DNA from: Bryoerythrophyllum caledonicum | Taxonomy: Eukaryota > Streptophyta > Bryopsida > Pottiales > Pottiaceae | DNA: 64,000 bases | Direction of reading: 5' to 3' | Assembly: GCA_963971425.1 (NCBI GenBank) | Contig: OZ020515.1 | Span: 11,796,291-11,860,290 of the forward strand | Shown: one piece after another, positions 32,980 through 42,461 of the stretch | Numbering within the stretch: the stretch's first letter is position 1 | Layout: each line of letters begins with the position of its first letter | Position numbers and translations under genes: made by a program | Notes under the pieces: model-generated | What the model was told of the DNA's origin: nothing | The model's database searches: none | What the model saw: the letters and a program-made list of their open reading frames with translations, nothing else

Positions 32980-34767
32980 CCCTTAACCCCTAAAGTCGAA
33001 AGCCCTCAAAACTGCCAAAAACCCTCAAAACTGCCCTCTTTCAATGCAAGGTGAAATTTTTAAACTTTTGACAAATCTTTGAGTATGTAACCGTAAGATC
33101 TAGTACCTAACTTGTACATGTACATGCATGCCGAATCTTAGATTCAAATTCCTCACCATTTGTGAGATCGTAATGTTCAAAGTTGAAAAAAAAGATTTTT
33201 TCCTTGTTGTAGAATGGAAAACTAATGTTTTGGGGGCCAAAAAAACCATTTTTGAAAGGAAATTTGACATGAGGCTCTTCAAATTCTTGTTCCTATGTGA
33301 GTAAGGAATATGTCCATATAATTTTTACCCTCATAGGACCTATAAAACTTAAAGAAATGCTTAATTTTTCACATGGAGGTATGCTGAAATACAAATACAA
33401 ATGCCCATTTTCAACAATTAAAAAGGCATGTAAAAAGTTATTGGTTTGAAAATCCAAACGGTGAGATCATGCTTTACTACCTCTTTTACATGTGCGAAAA
33501 AAAAAATTCGAAAAAAAGTAAAATCTCAATTTCTGGTGAATTTTTGAAGTTACTGCGATCTAATTGATTTTGGGTAGATTTTGAGAATAAATGAGCATAT
33601 ACCGCAGTTTTGGGCAGTTTTCAGCTTGCCCTAACAGTGTTTTTAAACTTTGACCGTGAATATCTCCTAAAGTATGAGGAATTTTGAAGCATGAATGGTG
33701 TCATTTTAAAGGTATGGGAAAACTCTACAACCTTCCAAAAGTTGAACTTCATACGATCTAAACTTAGTAACTGAGAGCCTGACCAGAGTCAGATCGACCA
33801 CATTCTGGTCGATTTCGACTTTAGGGGTTAAAGGCTAAGTGTCAAAAATGGGCTTTCTGAAAGTTTGGTCATGTTCCTATGGTGTCAATTTCCAACATTC
33901 ATCTTTGAAATTTTTAGTATAGAAAGGTATTACCAAGACCTTAGTGGGTAACAACTTTTTCCTGAATTGGACATGTGATGAAAAAGTTATAGGGTTTTGA
34001 ATTTCAAATGGGGAGATTGGGCACCTTGGGCACCTCCAAAAACTTTTGCTAGGACACTCTATTGAATGTGAGATTTTCAATACTCGCAAATAATATAATT
34101 TCCCCCCATATTGTCAAAAAAAGCTCTTGTCTTTAGCAAAAAATAGCATACCAACCCAAGTTGAACATTTTCACATATTGTCACTCATTGTCAAGCAAGA
34201 TACCAAAAAAACTTCTTCTTTTCCACATAAAACCTAGATATCTCTATATTTTTCACTTTTCATTTTCACCACAAAAATATGTGGTGTAAACCTTCTTACT
34301 GACCATTCGGATTATCAATCTAAAACATATCAAGTTCACAAAAAATTAAAGTGTGAATTGGCAAATTTCGAACCTCCACTCCTTGCACAGTTGTTTTAAA
34401 TATGCTACACCCGTCCTCTACCTCTAAAAATTGGTGTATAAGGAACTAACATCATGCTTAACAAGATGGAAATGGATTTAGACCTTGTGTAGTGCAAAAA
34501 TTTGACACCAATTAAAGTCAAAGTCTGCTGATCCACTAAACGCAGGGAAGAAAATGAACCATTTGCTCGACTTCAAACACTATAATCTTTCAATCCATGC
34601 AGTCAAAGTTTATGAAATTTTGTAAATATATTACTTGATAAGTCTTAATTGAGATCCTTCGGTTAAAACTAAAAATCAAAGTTTTCATTTCCTTCTTTGT
34701 TCATTGCACTAGAATCCGACAATATTGAAGTGTTTTTTGGTGTAAAAATGTCACGGTACCTTAGGGG
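32980..34767. mobile_element. TTAA MITE, family 1, second copy, split by another TTAA MITE
   Basis: Homologous over about 0.94 kb to 10671-11615, beginning AGGCTAAGTGTCAAAAATGG at 33832 and ending GGTACCTTAGGGG at 34767. Its left tip (TTAACCC, 32976-32982) is separated from its body by the 841-bp element at 32987-33827. The right flanking TTAA is degraded (AAGC). Non-coding. Confidence 0.7.
32987..33827. mobile_element. TTAA MITE, family 2, nested in a family 1 copy
   Basis: Inverted ends CCCCTAAAGTCGAAA (left) and the exact complement TTTCGACTTTAGGGG (right), flanked by TTAA on both sides (32983-32986 and 33828-33831). The interior is AT-rich and non-coding and unlike family 1, though the tip CCCCTAAAG is shared, so both could be moved by the same piggyBac-like transposase. 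Confidence 0.8.
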
Positions 34768-35500
34768 AAGCGCTCCGCCAAATGAGTGAACATCATGTTG
34801 TGGGTCACTTTGAGGGTGCCCGAAATTGGGGAGTAGATGTGGGGAGCTTGGTGTGGCAACGGTGCCGCTATGCGTGGTGAGATAACTTCATTATCGAGAG
34901 TAAATTCTTTAATATACACACAAAGTGCCATAATAGATATGCTCAACAACGCAAATAAAAGCTCATCAAAGGAAAATTGAGGACAAATCTCTCACTTGAC
35001 CATTCCACCCTAATGCCATATAAAACAACCATGTCATGCCACTGCCTACATGATGCTCCATAGCGCGGCCCCAAAGATGGAATCAATTGCACGGAATTCA
35101 AGCTAGTTGCTTAATTGGAGTAGTTGAAGAAAAGGAGTAACAAAAGATACAGTACCTTGCAGATGCAGAACAATGCACAGAAGGGAAACCACCGAGCCAA
35201 AACTCACAAGCATCGCCTCGAACCTGGTACTTCCGTGTTCAGTGCCATTCTCCAGAAATACAACCCAGTCGATAACAAGACGGATAAAGCTCAACTAAAC
35301 CTCTCCTGCAGCTGCACAATATACGCCATCACAAACTGCATCTACCTTGATCAGGTGCGCACTTCCGACCACCATAAGCTTCACCAATCGATGCGTCACT
35401 GCGGATCCGACGTTGACGAAACACCAACAGCGAAACACACCAAGCAGGAATCTCTTCCAAAGGGCCCACTGTATACGCAATCCCATTCCCTAGACAGTCA
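34768..35500. other. Intergenic, no gene identified
   Basis: Moderate GC with short frames on both strands, none with recognisable domains. Confidence 0.35.
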
Positions 35501-36641
35501 CCTCCGCTTCCAAGATTCTGGACTAGATAGCAGAGTACTCCTCAATCACCGCCACGATCAAAGCTGCTCTGGGTGACGAGGCAAGTGCTTTATGTGAAAC
35601 TAGAGTGTTTTATTGACCCCGAATCAGGTCTGCATTTATTTACAAGCCCTAAGATCCGCCATGCCAACAGCCGGAATGTCACACTGCTCATCACTCCGCT
35701 CACAGCGACATCGTCACCATTTTCCATTTGCTTCAAGTTGATTCCATTTCTCATTCATGTGCCAGCCCTTCGCAGACTGCTCAAAATGCCACCAAAAAAT
35801 TTGAAAAGGGGGACAGTGTTCCTGCGATCCACTTCCCTCAGATGGCCTCCGCCAGCAGCTTCTCCATCTGCTTGATCTTCGTGTCGATCGACAGGTCGAT
35901 GTGCTTGTCCTGGATGTCCACCACGAGCCCCCCGATGATGCTCCGGTCCACCTTCTGCTCCACCTTCAGCGTCTGCCCCGCCTTCAGGTACCCCTTCAGC
36001 GCGTTCTTGATGTCCTCCAGCTCCGCCGGGCTCAGCTCCAGCGCCGCCGTCACCACAGCCTGCACCTCGCCCCGGTGCGCGTGCAGCAGCTCCGAGTAGC
36101 ACCCCGAGATCCGCTCCAGCTGCGCCAGGCGCCCGTTCTCCGCCAGCACCGCCAGGAAGTTCTTCGTCACGGCATTGAACTTCGTCTGCCCGAAGATCTC
36201 CTCCATCGCCTTCATCCGCGTCGTCTTCGACACCGACGGGTCCCGCAAGAAATCCGCGAACACCGGGTTCTGCTCCGCCGCGCCGATCACCTGCTGCAGC
36301 TCCGTCTCCACGGGGTCCAGCACGTTCCCCCGCACCGCCGTCACGTACAGCGCCGACGCGTACTTCCCCGCCACGCCATACATCGGCAGCGGCACCTCCA
36401 CGTGCTGCTCCGCCTCCGCCTTGGCCGCGAACGACCGCACGGCCCGCCCCGCAGACCGTTCAGAATGCCGCGCCAGGGCCACGGCGCTCCGCACGAGCTG
36501 CTGCGACCTCCACATTGTGCTCCGGCTCGCGAATTCTCTCCCGACGACAGCCAAACTAGCAACCTAATCCGCAGAGCACCAAGACGCAAGAAGCTCTAGA
36601 CACAGAATGCGGAGCTTCAAGCCCTAGAAACAATGGGTGCT
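35501..36641 (-). repeat. OSCP gene duplication unit, copy A
   Basis: Inverted relative to 52384-53532. Similarity starts in the 5' UTR (GCACCCATTGTTTCTAG) and runs through the coding region and 3' UTR past the AATAAA signal. It is interrupted by a 50-60-bp unrelated replacement just after the polyadenylation region and resumes for about 45 bp (GAGTACTCTGCTATCTAG and onward). Because it extends beyond the poly(A) site, this was a DNA-level duplication, not retroposition of the mRNA. Confidence 0.85.
35838..36515 (-). CDS. Mitochondrial F1Fo ATP synthase OSCP / delta subunit, copy A
   Basis: 225 residues, single exon, ATG at 36515 (upstream frame has only TTG). OSCP sits on top of F1 and joins it to the peripheral stalk in the mitochondrial inner membrane. 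The N-terminus is an Arg/Ser-rich presequence (MWRSQQLVRSAVALARHSER). The body shows family blocks: YGVAGKYASALYVTAV, the FLRDPSVSK segment, KNFLAVLAENGRLAQLERI, and the signature IIGGLVVDIQDKHIDLS near the C-terminus. It is identical to copy B except two residues (Gly for Arg after VTAVR, and Thr for Ala in SKTxRMK). The absence of introns in a gene that is usually split in plants suggests that an ancestor of both copies was a retrocopy, or that intron loss occurred. Confidence 0.93.
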   Translation of the reverse strand: MWRSQQLVRSAVALARHSERSAGRAVRSFAAKAEAEQHVEVPLPMYGVAGKYASALYVTAVRGNVLDPVETELQQVIGAAEQNPVFADFLRDPSVSKTTRMKAMEEIFGQTKFNAVTKNFLAVLAENGRLAQLERISGCYSELLHAHRGEVQAVVTAALELSPAELEDIKNALKGYLKAGQTLKVEQKVDRSIIGGLVVDIQDKHIDLSIDTKIKQMEKLLAEAI

Positions 36642-36986
36642 CGCACAGAATCGAAAATAACGCTCACCGAAAACCGCGACCTCTCCCGAAACGGACACTA
36701 TCGGGCTCCTCGGTACACTTACGAATCTAGATTCTATGACTTGTGTTTGAGGTGTTGGTTTCGGGACAGTGACGGTTTTGTGCAGTGGCATGGTCTTTCT
36801 CGACACTCAAAGGGTGTTCTAGCAGTACCGTCGGTGTAATATACTTGGCCAGCTGTCTACGGAGGGTGAACACCTGAGATTTACAAATCTTCGGAAGGTG
36901 GTGTTGTTTGGATATTCTAGAGTGTCACATATTTGTGTGGTTTCCTTACTGAACTTTGCAAGTACAGTATATGTTTTGTCATGTTA
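36642..36986. other. Spacer / promoter region of OSCP copy A
   Basis: No gene. Not similar to the region upstream of OSCP copy B, so the two copies have different promoters beyond the 5' UTR. Confidence 0.4.
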
Positions 36987-37423
36987 GAGCACCTCCACCA
37001 GGGACGCGCCAGCCCGGTGGAGACTGCCCTGGGTTTTGGCCCTGAACCCTGCCCCGTGGTTGAGCTGCAGGGCGGCTAGCGCAGCGCTAGCCGGGAGCAA
37101 GGTTATCCGACCTGGAAACCTGGCTCTCATAATAAAAGCCCTGCTGTGGGTCCATGCAAAAACGCGTCAGTGAATGGACTGTCAGTGGCAGCCACTCCCA
37201 CAGCCATTGTTGCTCCACCATGTGCTAGAACCAAATTGGTGGCCTAGCCCCGGTGAAATTTTCAGTCCCCCGCCATATTCTCTCCTTTTCCAGGCTTGCT
37301 CCCAACTCCCTCCATCCCGCCTGACCGGTTTGGCGGCCCCGACCAGCGCGGTGGGGGAGCACCTTCCTCCAGACCTACCAAACCTCACAGGTCTGCCAGG
37401 ATGGGAGCCTGCGGTGGAGGTGC
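36987..37423. mobile_element. Harbinger-like MITE, split at its right tip by the gypsy element
   Basis: Left end GAGCACCTCCACC preceded by TTA (36984-36986). The right end is GGTGGAGGTGC, cut at 37423 by the LTR element. The missing tip (GTGCTC then TTA) is found at 51547-51555 on the far side of the retroelement. Tip and TTA target are of the PIF/Harbinger type. It contains the palindrome GGCTAGCGC/GCGCTAGCC near 37073-37091. Confidence 0.78.
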
Positions 37424-37790
37424 TGTCAGGATTGGCGCATGGAGGTGTTTATATAGATGGTATTCGGGTAGAAACCATCTAGAGAGTTGTGGAGTTACCG
37501 GAGAGCCCAAGACTTAGCGCTAATGGGAGATTAAGGTTAGGTTTAGTGTCGGGTGGCGGCTAGGGCAACGGTGGTGTCTTTCGACACCTCATCTCGGGAC
37601 TTCGAACCCGGATGACCTCCATGTGTGGTTGAGGGAGACTCATCTTTCTCAAGTTGAGTCTCCCACGTGATGAGGTGAGGGTGTGTACGTGTTGCACATC
37701 GATAGCCTTATCCATATCATGTTTTCACTCTTGAAGAGTGGCATGGACTCGACTTATTGTAATTTGTGAGTGTTTATCACTTATTTGTTA
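37424..37790 (+). repeat. 5' LTR segment (block Y only)
   Basis: 367 bp matching 50950-51316 with about 8 differences. After 37790 the similarity stops, so the last 231 bp of the LTR as seen at the 3' end (block X) are absent here. Confidence 0.8.
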
Positions 37791-38069
37791 CTTGAGAAAG
37801 ATCATGTTGTGGAAATGGGTGTAATCACAACATTATTGTACATCTATTGGGGTTTGTTAACGTTGCTCAAAAACCCTGTATCTGCACTGTATCTACAAGG
37901 TGAAACTCTCTTCAACCCAAGAGACCTGATTCGGATATGACAGGGTCTCGAGCGGAAGGACGTCGCTCCACCATCATCCCAGTGTTGTTGCTGTTGTCGC
38001 GGTGATTTGCTCTTGAGGGACTGCTAGTGTTCACCGTCGCAGAAGAAGGCCGCCCTTCCTCGTCATCGC

Positions 38070-38337
38070 ACCATTCCCGGACTGTAACCGAAGTGAAGAT
38101 CATTCTTGACCGAGACACCGGGAGGTCCAGGGGTTTTGGATTTGTGAACTTCACGTCCCTCAGGAGGCTGAAATCGCTCTCCAAGAGATGGATGGCCGGG
38201 AACTTGCTGGTCGTCAGATCCGTGTGCACTACGCTACTGATAAGTCAGCAGGCGCTCCCCCTAGCAGCGGATTCGGTGGCAACCGTAGAGGGTACGGCGA
38301 CCGGCAGCAGGGCGGAGGCCGAGGATACGGCAACTTC
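38070..38337 (+). pseudogene. Glycine-rich RNA-binding protein (RRM) gene fragment inside the gypsy leader
   Basis: Encodes the second half of an RRM, with the RNP1 motif RGFGFVNF preceded by VKIILDRDTGRS, followed by recognisable RRM end and glycine-rich tail segments (YATDKSAGAPPSSGFGGN, RRGYGDRQQGGGRGYGNF). This is the arrangement of plant organellar and nuclear glycine-rich RNA-binding proteins. The first half of the RRM is missing and the copy is broken. It lies between the LTR and Gag, so it is either a transduced host gene fragment or a retrocopy that landed in the element. Confidence 0.78.
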
Positions 38338-38673
38338 TGAGAACGCTGAACTCTCTACTAGTTTTGGCGGCATCAACCTGGAAGAATTAGAGGTTGGGGT
38401 TTCATCGGAGAGTGACTAGGACCTGCTTGTGGCCTGAGTGCCAGGTGGGAGTCCCATTTTGAAGAAGACGAAGGCTGCCGGAGATGCCAAAGAAGGTGCT
38501 GTGTGGAGGTGGCGGAAGAGTTATTACAAGGGTAACTGGCTCGTTGCAGCCAAGCGTTCATAGCGACGCTACTTTTTGATCCTTCAATATCGGCTGTTCC
38601 TATCATTGTGAAGCAGAATTTCCCAAGTGTGGGATTGTTCACCTACTAGTAGGGAATGTGCGGAGCCAGGTGA

Positions 38674-39960
38674 GGTCGGTGTGGAGAGATGTCGGCGTGA
38701 GAGACGCCGCTCGAGTGCTCATCTAGCGGCGCTGGTAAAGACGTGGGGTCGGTGTGGAGAGACGCCGGCGTGAGGGACGCCGCTCGAGTGTTCATCCTCT
38801 CTTCAGTTTCCTTCGGATTTCAAGGTGAAGCACCAAAGTGCCTGCGGACCAAGGTAAAGCGCATTAGTGCTTGCAGAGCTTTTGGAAGTATCAGCTGGGT
38901 TTACGGCTGCTGGAATCAGTTCTCGGTGACGTCAGTGGAGCTTGTGAGCGGAGGATCAGTGGCCGCGCTCTGACGACGGTTGTTACCTGAGCTTGCGCTA
39001 GCGTTTCTCGTGGCGATCTTCTCCGGATTCAGGGTTTGAAACTCACAGGATCTGGTGGCATTGCAACCAAGGAGGTGCTGGGCATCTGGACGAGCTAAAA
39101 GTTGTTGCGGCTTCCTTGAGTCATGTGAAGGAGAATCCCTTGGAGAGAAGGGAGGCAAAATCGGGCTCCAAGTGGTTGACTAGACACCTCGCTGAAGAAA
39201 ACCGGGTCGAGTGCTCCAGACGTGACAATAGTGCCGGCAGGAAGATGAGCATTTCTACCGGAATGAACTCTTGCCAATTATCGTTCACGTCAGGGTGAGG
39301 ACCTCGAACTTAGGATTTTGATTTCATCTCTGTGAGCAGCGACGTCCAGGAGAAGATGATCGTGGAGTGAAGCGCGGAAGTGCTCATTTGGCTTTGAAAC
39401 ATCCACACTGCAATCGGGTGAGTGGTTGACACTTGTGGATTTCTTAAATCTTTATTGAATTCACTTGTAGTGGTGTGGATTTTCGTGGTGCTTTTGATGA
39501 TGCGGAAGCGCTGCCAAAATTTTGTTAGAATTGCATAGTGTAATTGTCTCCATGTGGGAATGATACATGCTTGAGCACATGTTAGCTTTGTGCACATTTT
39601 AGTGCAAGAGTTGCCCGTTTCTAGTGATTTTGATCACTTAGAATTTTAGGGTGGAGAGATAAGTTTGTATGATGCATCTTGTTAGTAAGTGGTGAAAGTT
39701 TGGGACAGCGGGTGCCATAGTCACCTTCTTCTTGCTCTTCGTCATTTTTGTAAGAGGTGAAGGTGTGGGATAGTGGGTATCATTGTTGCCCACTTCTTAC
39801 CCTTGCCAATTTGCTTGTGAGAGTGATTGGTAGAGTTGTGGGATATTGGGTGCCATAGTCACCTTTTTCTTGCGCTTTGCCACCTTGGGGGAGTGACTAG
39901 TAGAGGTATGGGATGGTGAGTGACATTGTCACTTTCCTCTTGCACTTCGGCTAGGAAATT
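38674..39960 (+). repeat. Tandem repeats in the gypsy leader
   Basis: A roughly 49-bp unit (GGTCGGTGTGGAGAGA…CGCTCGAGTG) occurs at 38674 and again at 38747. At 39690-39950 there are about four degenerate units of 65-80 bp containing GTGGGATA-TGGGTGCCATAGTCACC. Long repetitive leaders are common in large plant gypsy elements. Confidence 0.65.
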
Positions 39961-40030
39961 GGATTATGGGAATGTATGGCTAGACTTTGGGTTGTTCTTA
40001 TCAAATTATTGTGCACACTATTGGTGTCTT

Positions 40031-41402
40031 CACTATAAGAAACCCGTGTTTTTTGTGATAGGGCAACTAACGTGCAATTATGTTTTGTGCAGCATCCGGC
40101 ACGTCAGCGTTGACGTCCAAAAAAATCCGTTATAATTGACATGCGAAAAACATGCCAAAATCTCAAAAAATAGGCCCACATTTTTTAAAACATCACAAAA
40201 ACTTGGGGGTTGAAGGTGTTAAAAATCTGCCATGTGGCTGCCACGTTACGTCCACATCATCGCCACATGGACGGGCAGTGCCACATCCCCAATTTTTTCA
40301 TCCGGGCCCTTGGTAATGTGGCCCATGATGTGGCGCATGACGTGGCATTAGATTGTGACTAGGCTTGCATACGTGGACCCACCATTTTATGACGTGGCAC
40401 CTTTAAAATATGACGTGTCACTTTTTAAAATATGACGTGGCATGTCCAATCAGCATAGTTTAATGCAATAATTAATTGTGGACACTGTAAATTGGGACGT
40501 CATTTCTAACAAGGTATGTTTTCTGTGACGTTCGTTATGATGTTTTCTGTGACGTTCGTTGAGATGGAGGTCACCAAAAGCAAGCACCAAGTCAGCAAAA
40601 GCAAGTGCCATGTCACCAAAAAGAAGCACCATGTCATCAAAAAGTACCGTATCACTTTAAGTTTCAAGGGTAATTCAAATTCATCCAAATAGATGGATGA
40701 AAGTGAATCACTCTTGATTCAAGTGTGATGAGATAGGAGAGAAGGCCTTACATATATATACAATGGGATGCACAAGTGGTGACAATCCATATGGGATTAT
40801 TGGATTTGTCATGGTGTTAGCCTCGTGTTAGCATAAACATTAAAATGTCACAGTAGACGTCCATCCAGACGTCTGTTCCAACATCCTATTTGCCTACGTG
40901 GCAGCTGATTTCAACCTTGCCTACGTGGCACAAACATTTTTAAAAGAATCCAATTTCTACCTTGCCTACGTGGCTCAAACATGTTTTTTGTGATGTCAGT
41001 AAGGACATCCACGTTTTTTGTGACGTCAGTAACGACATCCACGTTTTTATTTTTGTAGGGGTCAGCCCATCTCCATTGTGTTTTAACCGTTGGGCAGTGT
41101 TTTACGGGAGGTTGCAGTAACAATCTCGAAGTTACTCATAGTAAAGCTGAAACCCCCCTGCCGACGTGGCATTGTCACCTTTCTGAGGACGTTGTCTAAA
41201 ACATGACTATGTTCACTAGGACGTCCCGCAAAACAAATACGTTTATGCTAACATCTCTGCGTTTTTCCGCCAATTTTTCCATGTTTGATGCAACATCCAC
41301 CAGAATCCGAGAGCCCAAGGCTCGGCCCGTTCGCAAAAACATGTTTTGAAAAACACACTTGATCACAGCTAACGTCACAAAAATCACGGGTTTCTTATAG
41401 TG
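40031..41402. mobile_element. Non-autonomous CACTA element inserted in the gypsy leader
   Basis: 1372 bp with excellent inverted ends: left CACTATAAGAAACCCGTG then TTTTTTGTGA, right end read inward CACTATAAGAAACCCGTG then ATTTTTGTGA. Flanks are CTT / TTT, a 3-bp target with one mismatch. The interior has no transposase but many short direct repeats around GACGTGGC, CCTACGTGGC and TTTTTTGTGACGTCAGTAA, like CACTA subterminal repeats. It must be younger than the gypsy insertion or have travelled within it. Confidence 0.85.
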
Positions 41403-41742
41403 TTTGTATCACATTGAGCTAAGTGTGGCATATGATAGTGAACAAGAAGTGGAATTCTAGCATTTCCCTAATCTAAGGTTATCATCCATTGTGAGTCCAC
41501 TTAATACAACCACGTAAAAACAGTGGGTTGTATCGAGCATATGGGACATGGATAGTGGAGGTAGGAAGAAGGAATCAAAAGAGTCTAGTGCATCCAAGGT
41601 AGAAATTAGCACTGAGACACTTAGTCAGTTGATTTCTTGCCTCCAAGATTTGTAAGTTAAATCTTCACCTTCCCAGGCAAGCTCTAGTGGTAAGGATTTT
41701 GAATTATCTCCCATAGCCAAGTCGCGAATCAGGACCCAAGAC

Positions 41743-42189
41743 TTGCGGAAGCCAGGCACAAAGGTGCTAAGCGAAGAGTCCGTGAAGTATTGGACTTCAC
41801 TTGGTGGGGTGCGCAAAGTTCGAGCGCTTCAGACCAAGGAGGGTGTTCGAGCTCCTCTTTGTCGTGCACGAGGCCAAGTTGAAGCCGTGGATCTTGTGGT
41901 TGGGGAGAAGGCCATTGTCCTAAAGAACGTTGGGTCAAGGTACACCGTGGAGGTGGTGGATTTCCGCCGAGGGAACCAATTGCCCACGTTCTCCCTCATC
42001 TTTACCGAGTTTGAGAGTGAAGGCTTCGTGTTTCATACTACGTGGCAGTGGGAAGTGGGTGCGTGGCAAGAGCGGGCCAGCAGTGTGTGGGACACACTCA
42101 CCTTGGAGCTACTCGATTGGGAAGTACCACCCACTATCTACGCTCCGGAGAAGAAGGGCACTCATGAAGCATGGCGCTTCTTTGATTAA
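41743..42189 (+). pseudogene. Upstream Gag-region ORF of the gypsy element
   Basis: A 148-codon frame with SVKYWTSLGGVRKV and VEAVDLVVGEKAIVLKNVGS, on the same strand as Gag and 0.27 kb before it. A related coding segment extends upstream to an ATG near 41548. No domain recognised. It is probably the N-terminal part of the Gag polyprotein. Described as part of a broken element. Confidence 0.5.
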
Positions 42190-42461
42190 GCCAACCAATT
42201 CTCAATCTGGAGACGTGGAAAGGGCCCGGTTTCACTCAGAGAAACACCCCATTTGTGGTAGGGGTTCGTGAACGAGTGGTGGAGGAAGTTACCACTCAAT
42301 CGAAGGAAGAGGGGGATACGGTTCAACCGATAGTAGAAGAACGTGAGTTTGTGGTAGAATCTTTGGCACGTAGTGCAAGTTCCCCACCAAGAAAGCCTTT
42401 GCAATCAATTTTTGATTGGGAGGAGATGGCTTCACCATAAGGAGGAGGAGGAGAACGGGGG

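Noticed and set aside
35901-36599. A 232-codon plus-strand frame opposite OSCP copy A (and 52425-53123 opposite copy B)
   Set aside because: It is the antisense shadow of the GC-rich OSCP gene. Its Arg/Leu/His-rich content follows from the codon bias of the true frame, which has family motifs.
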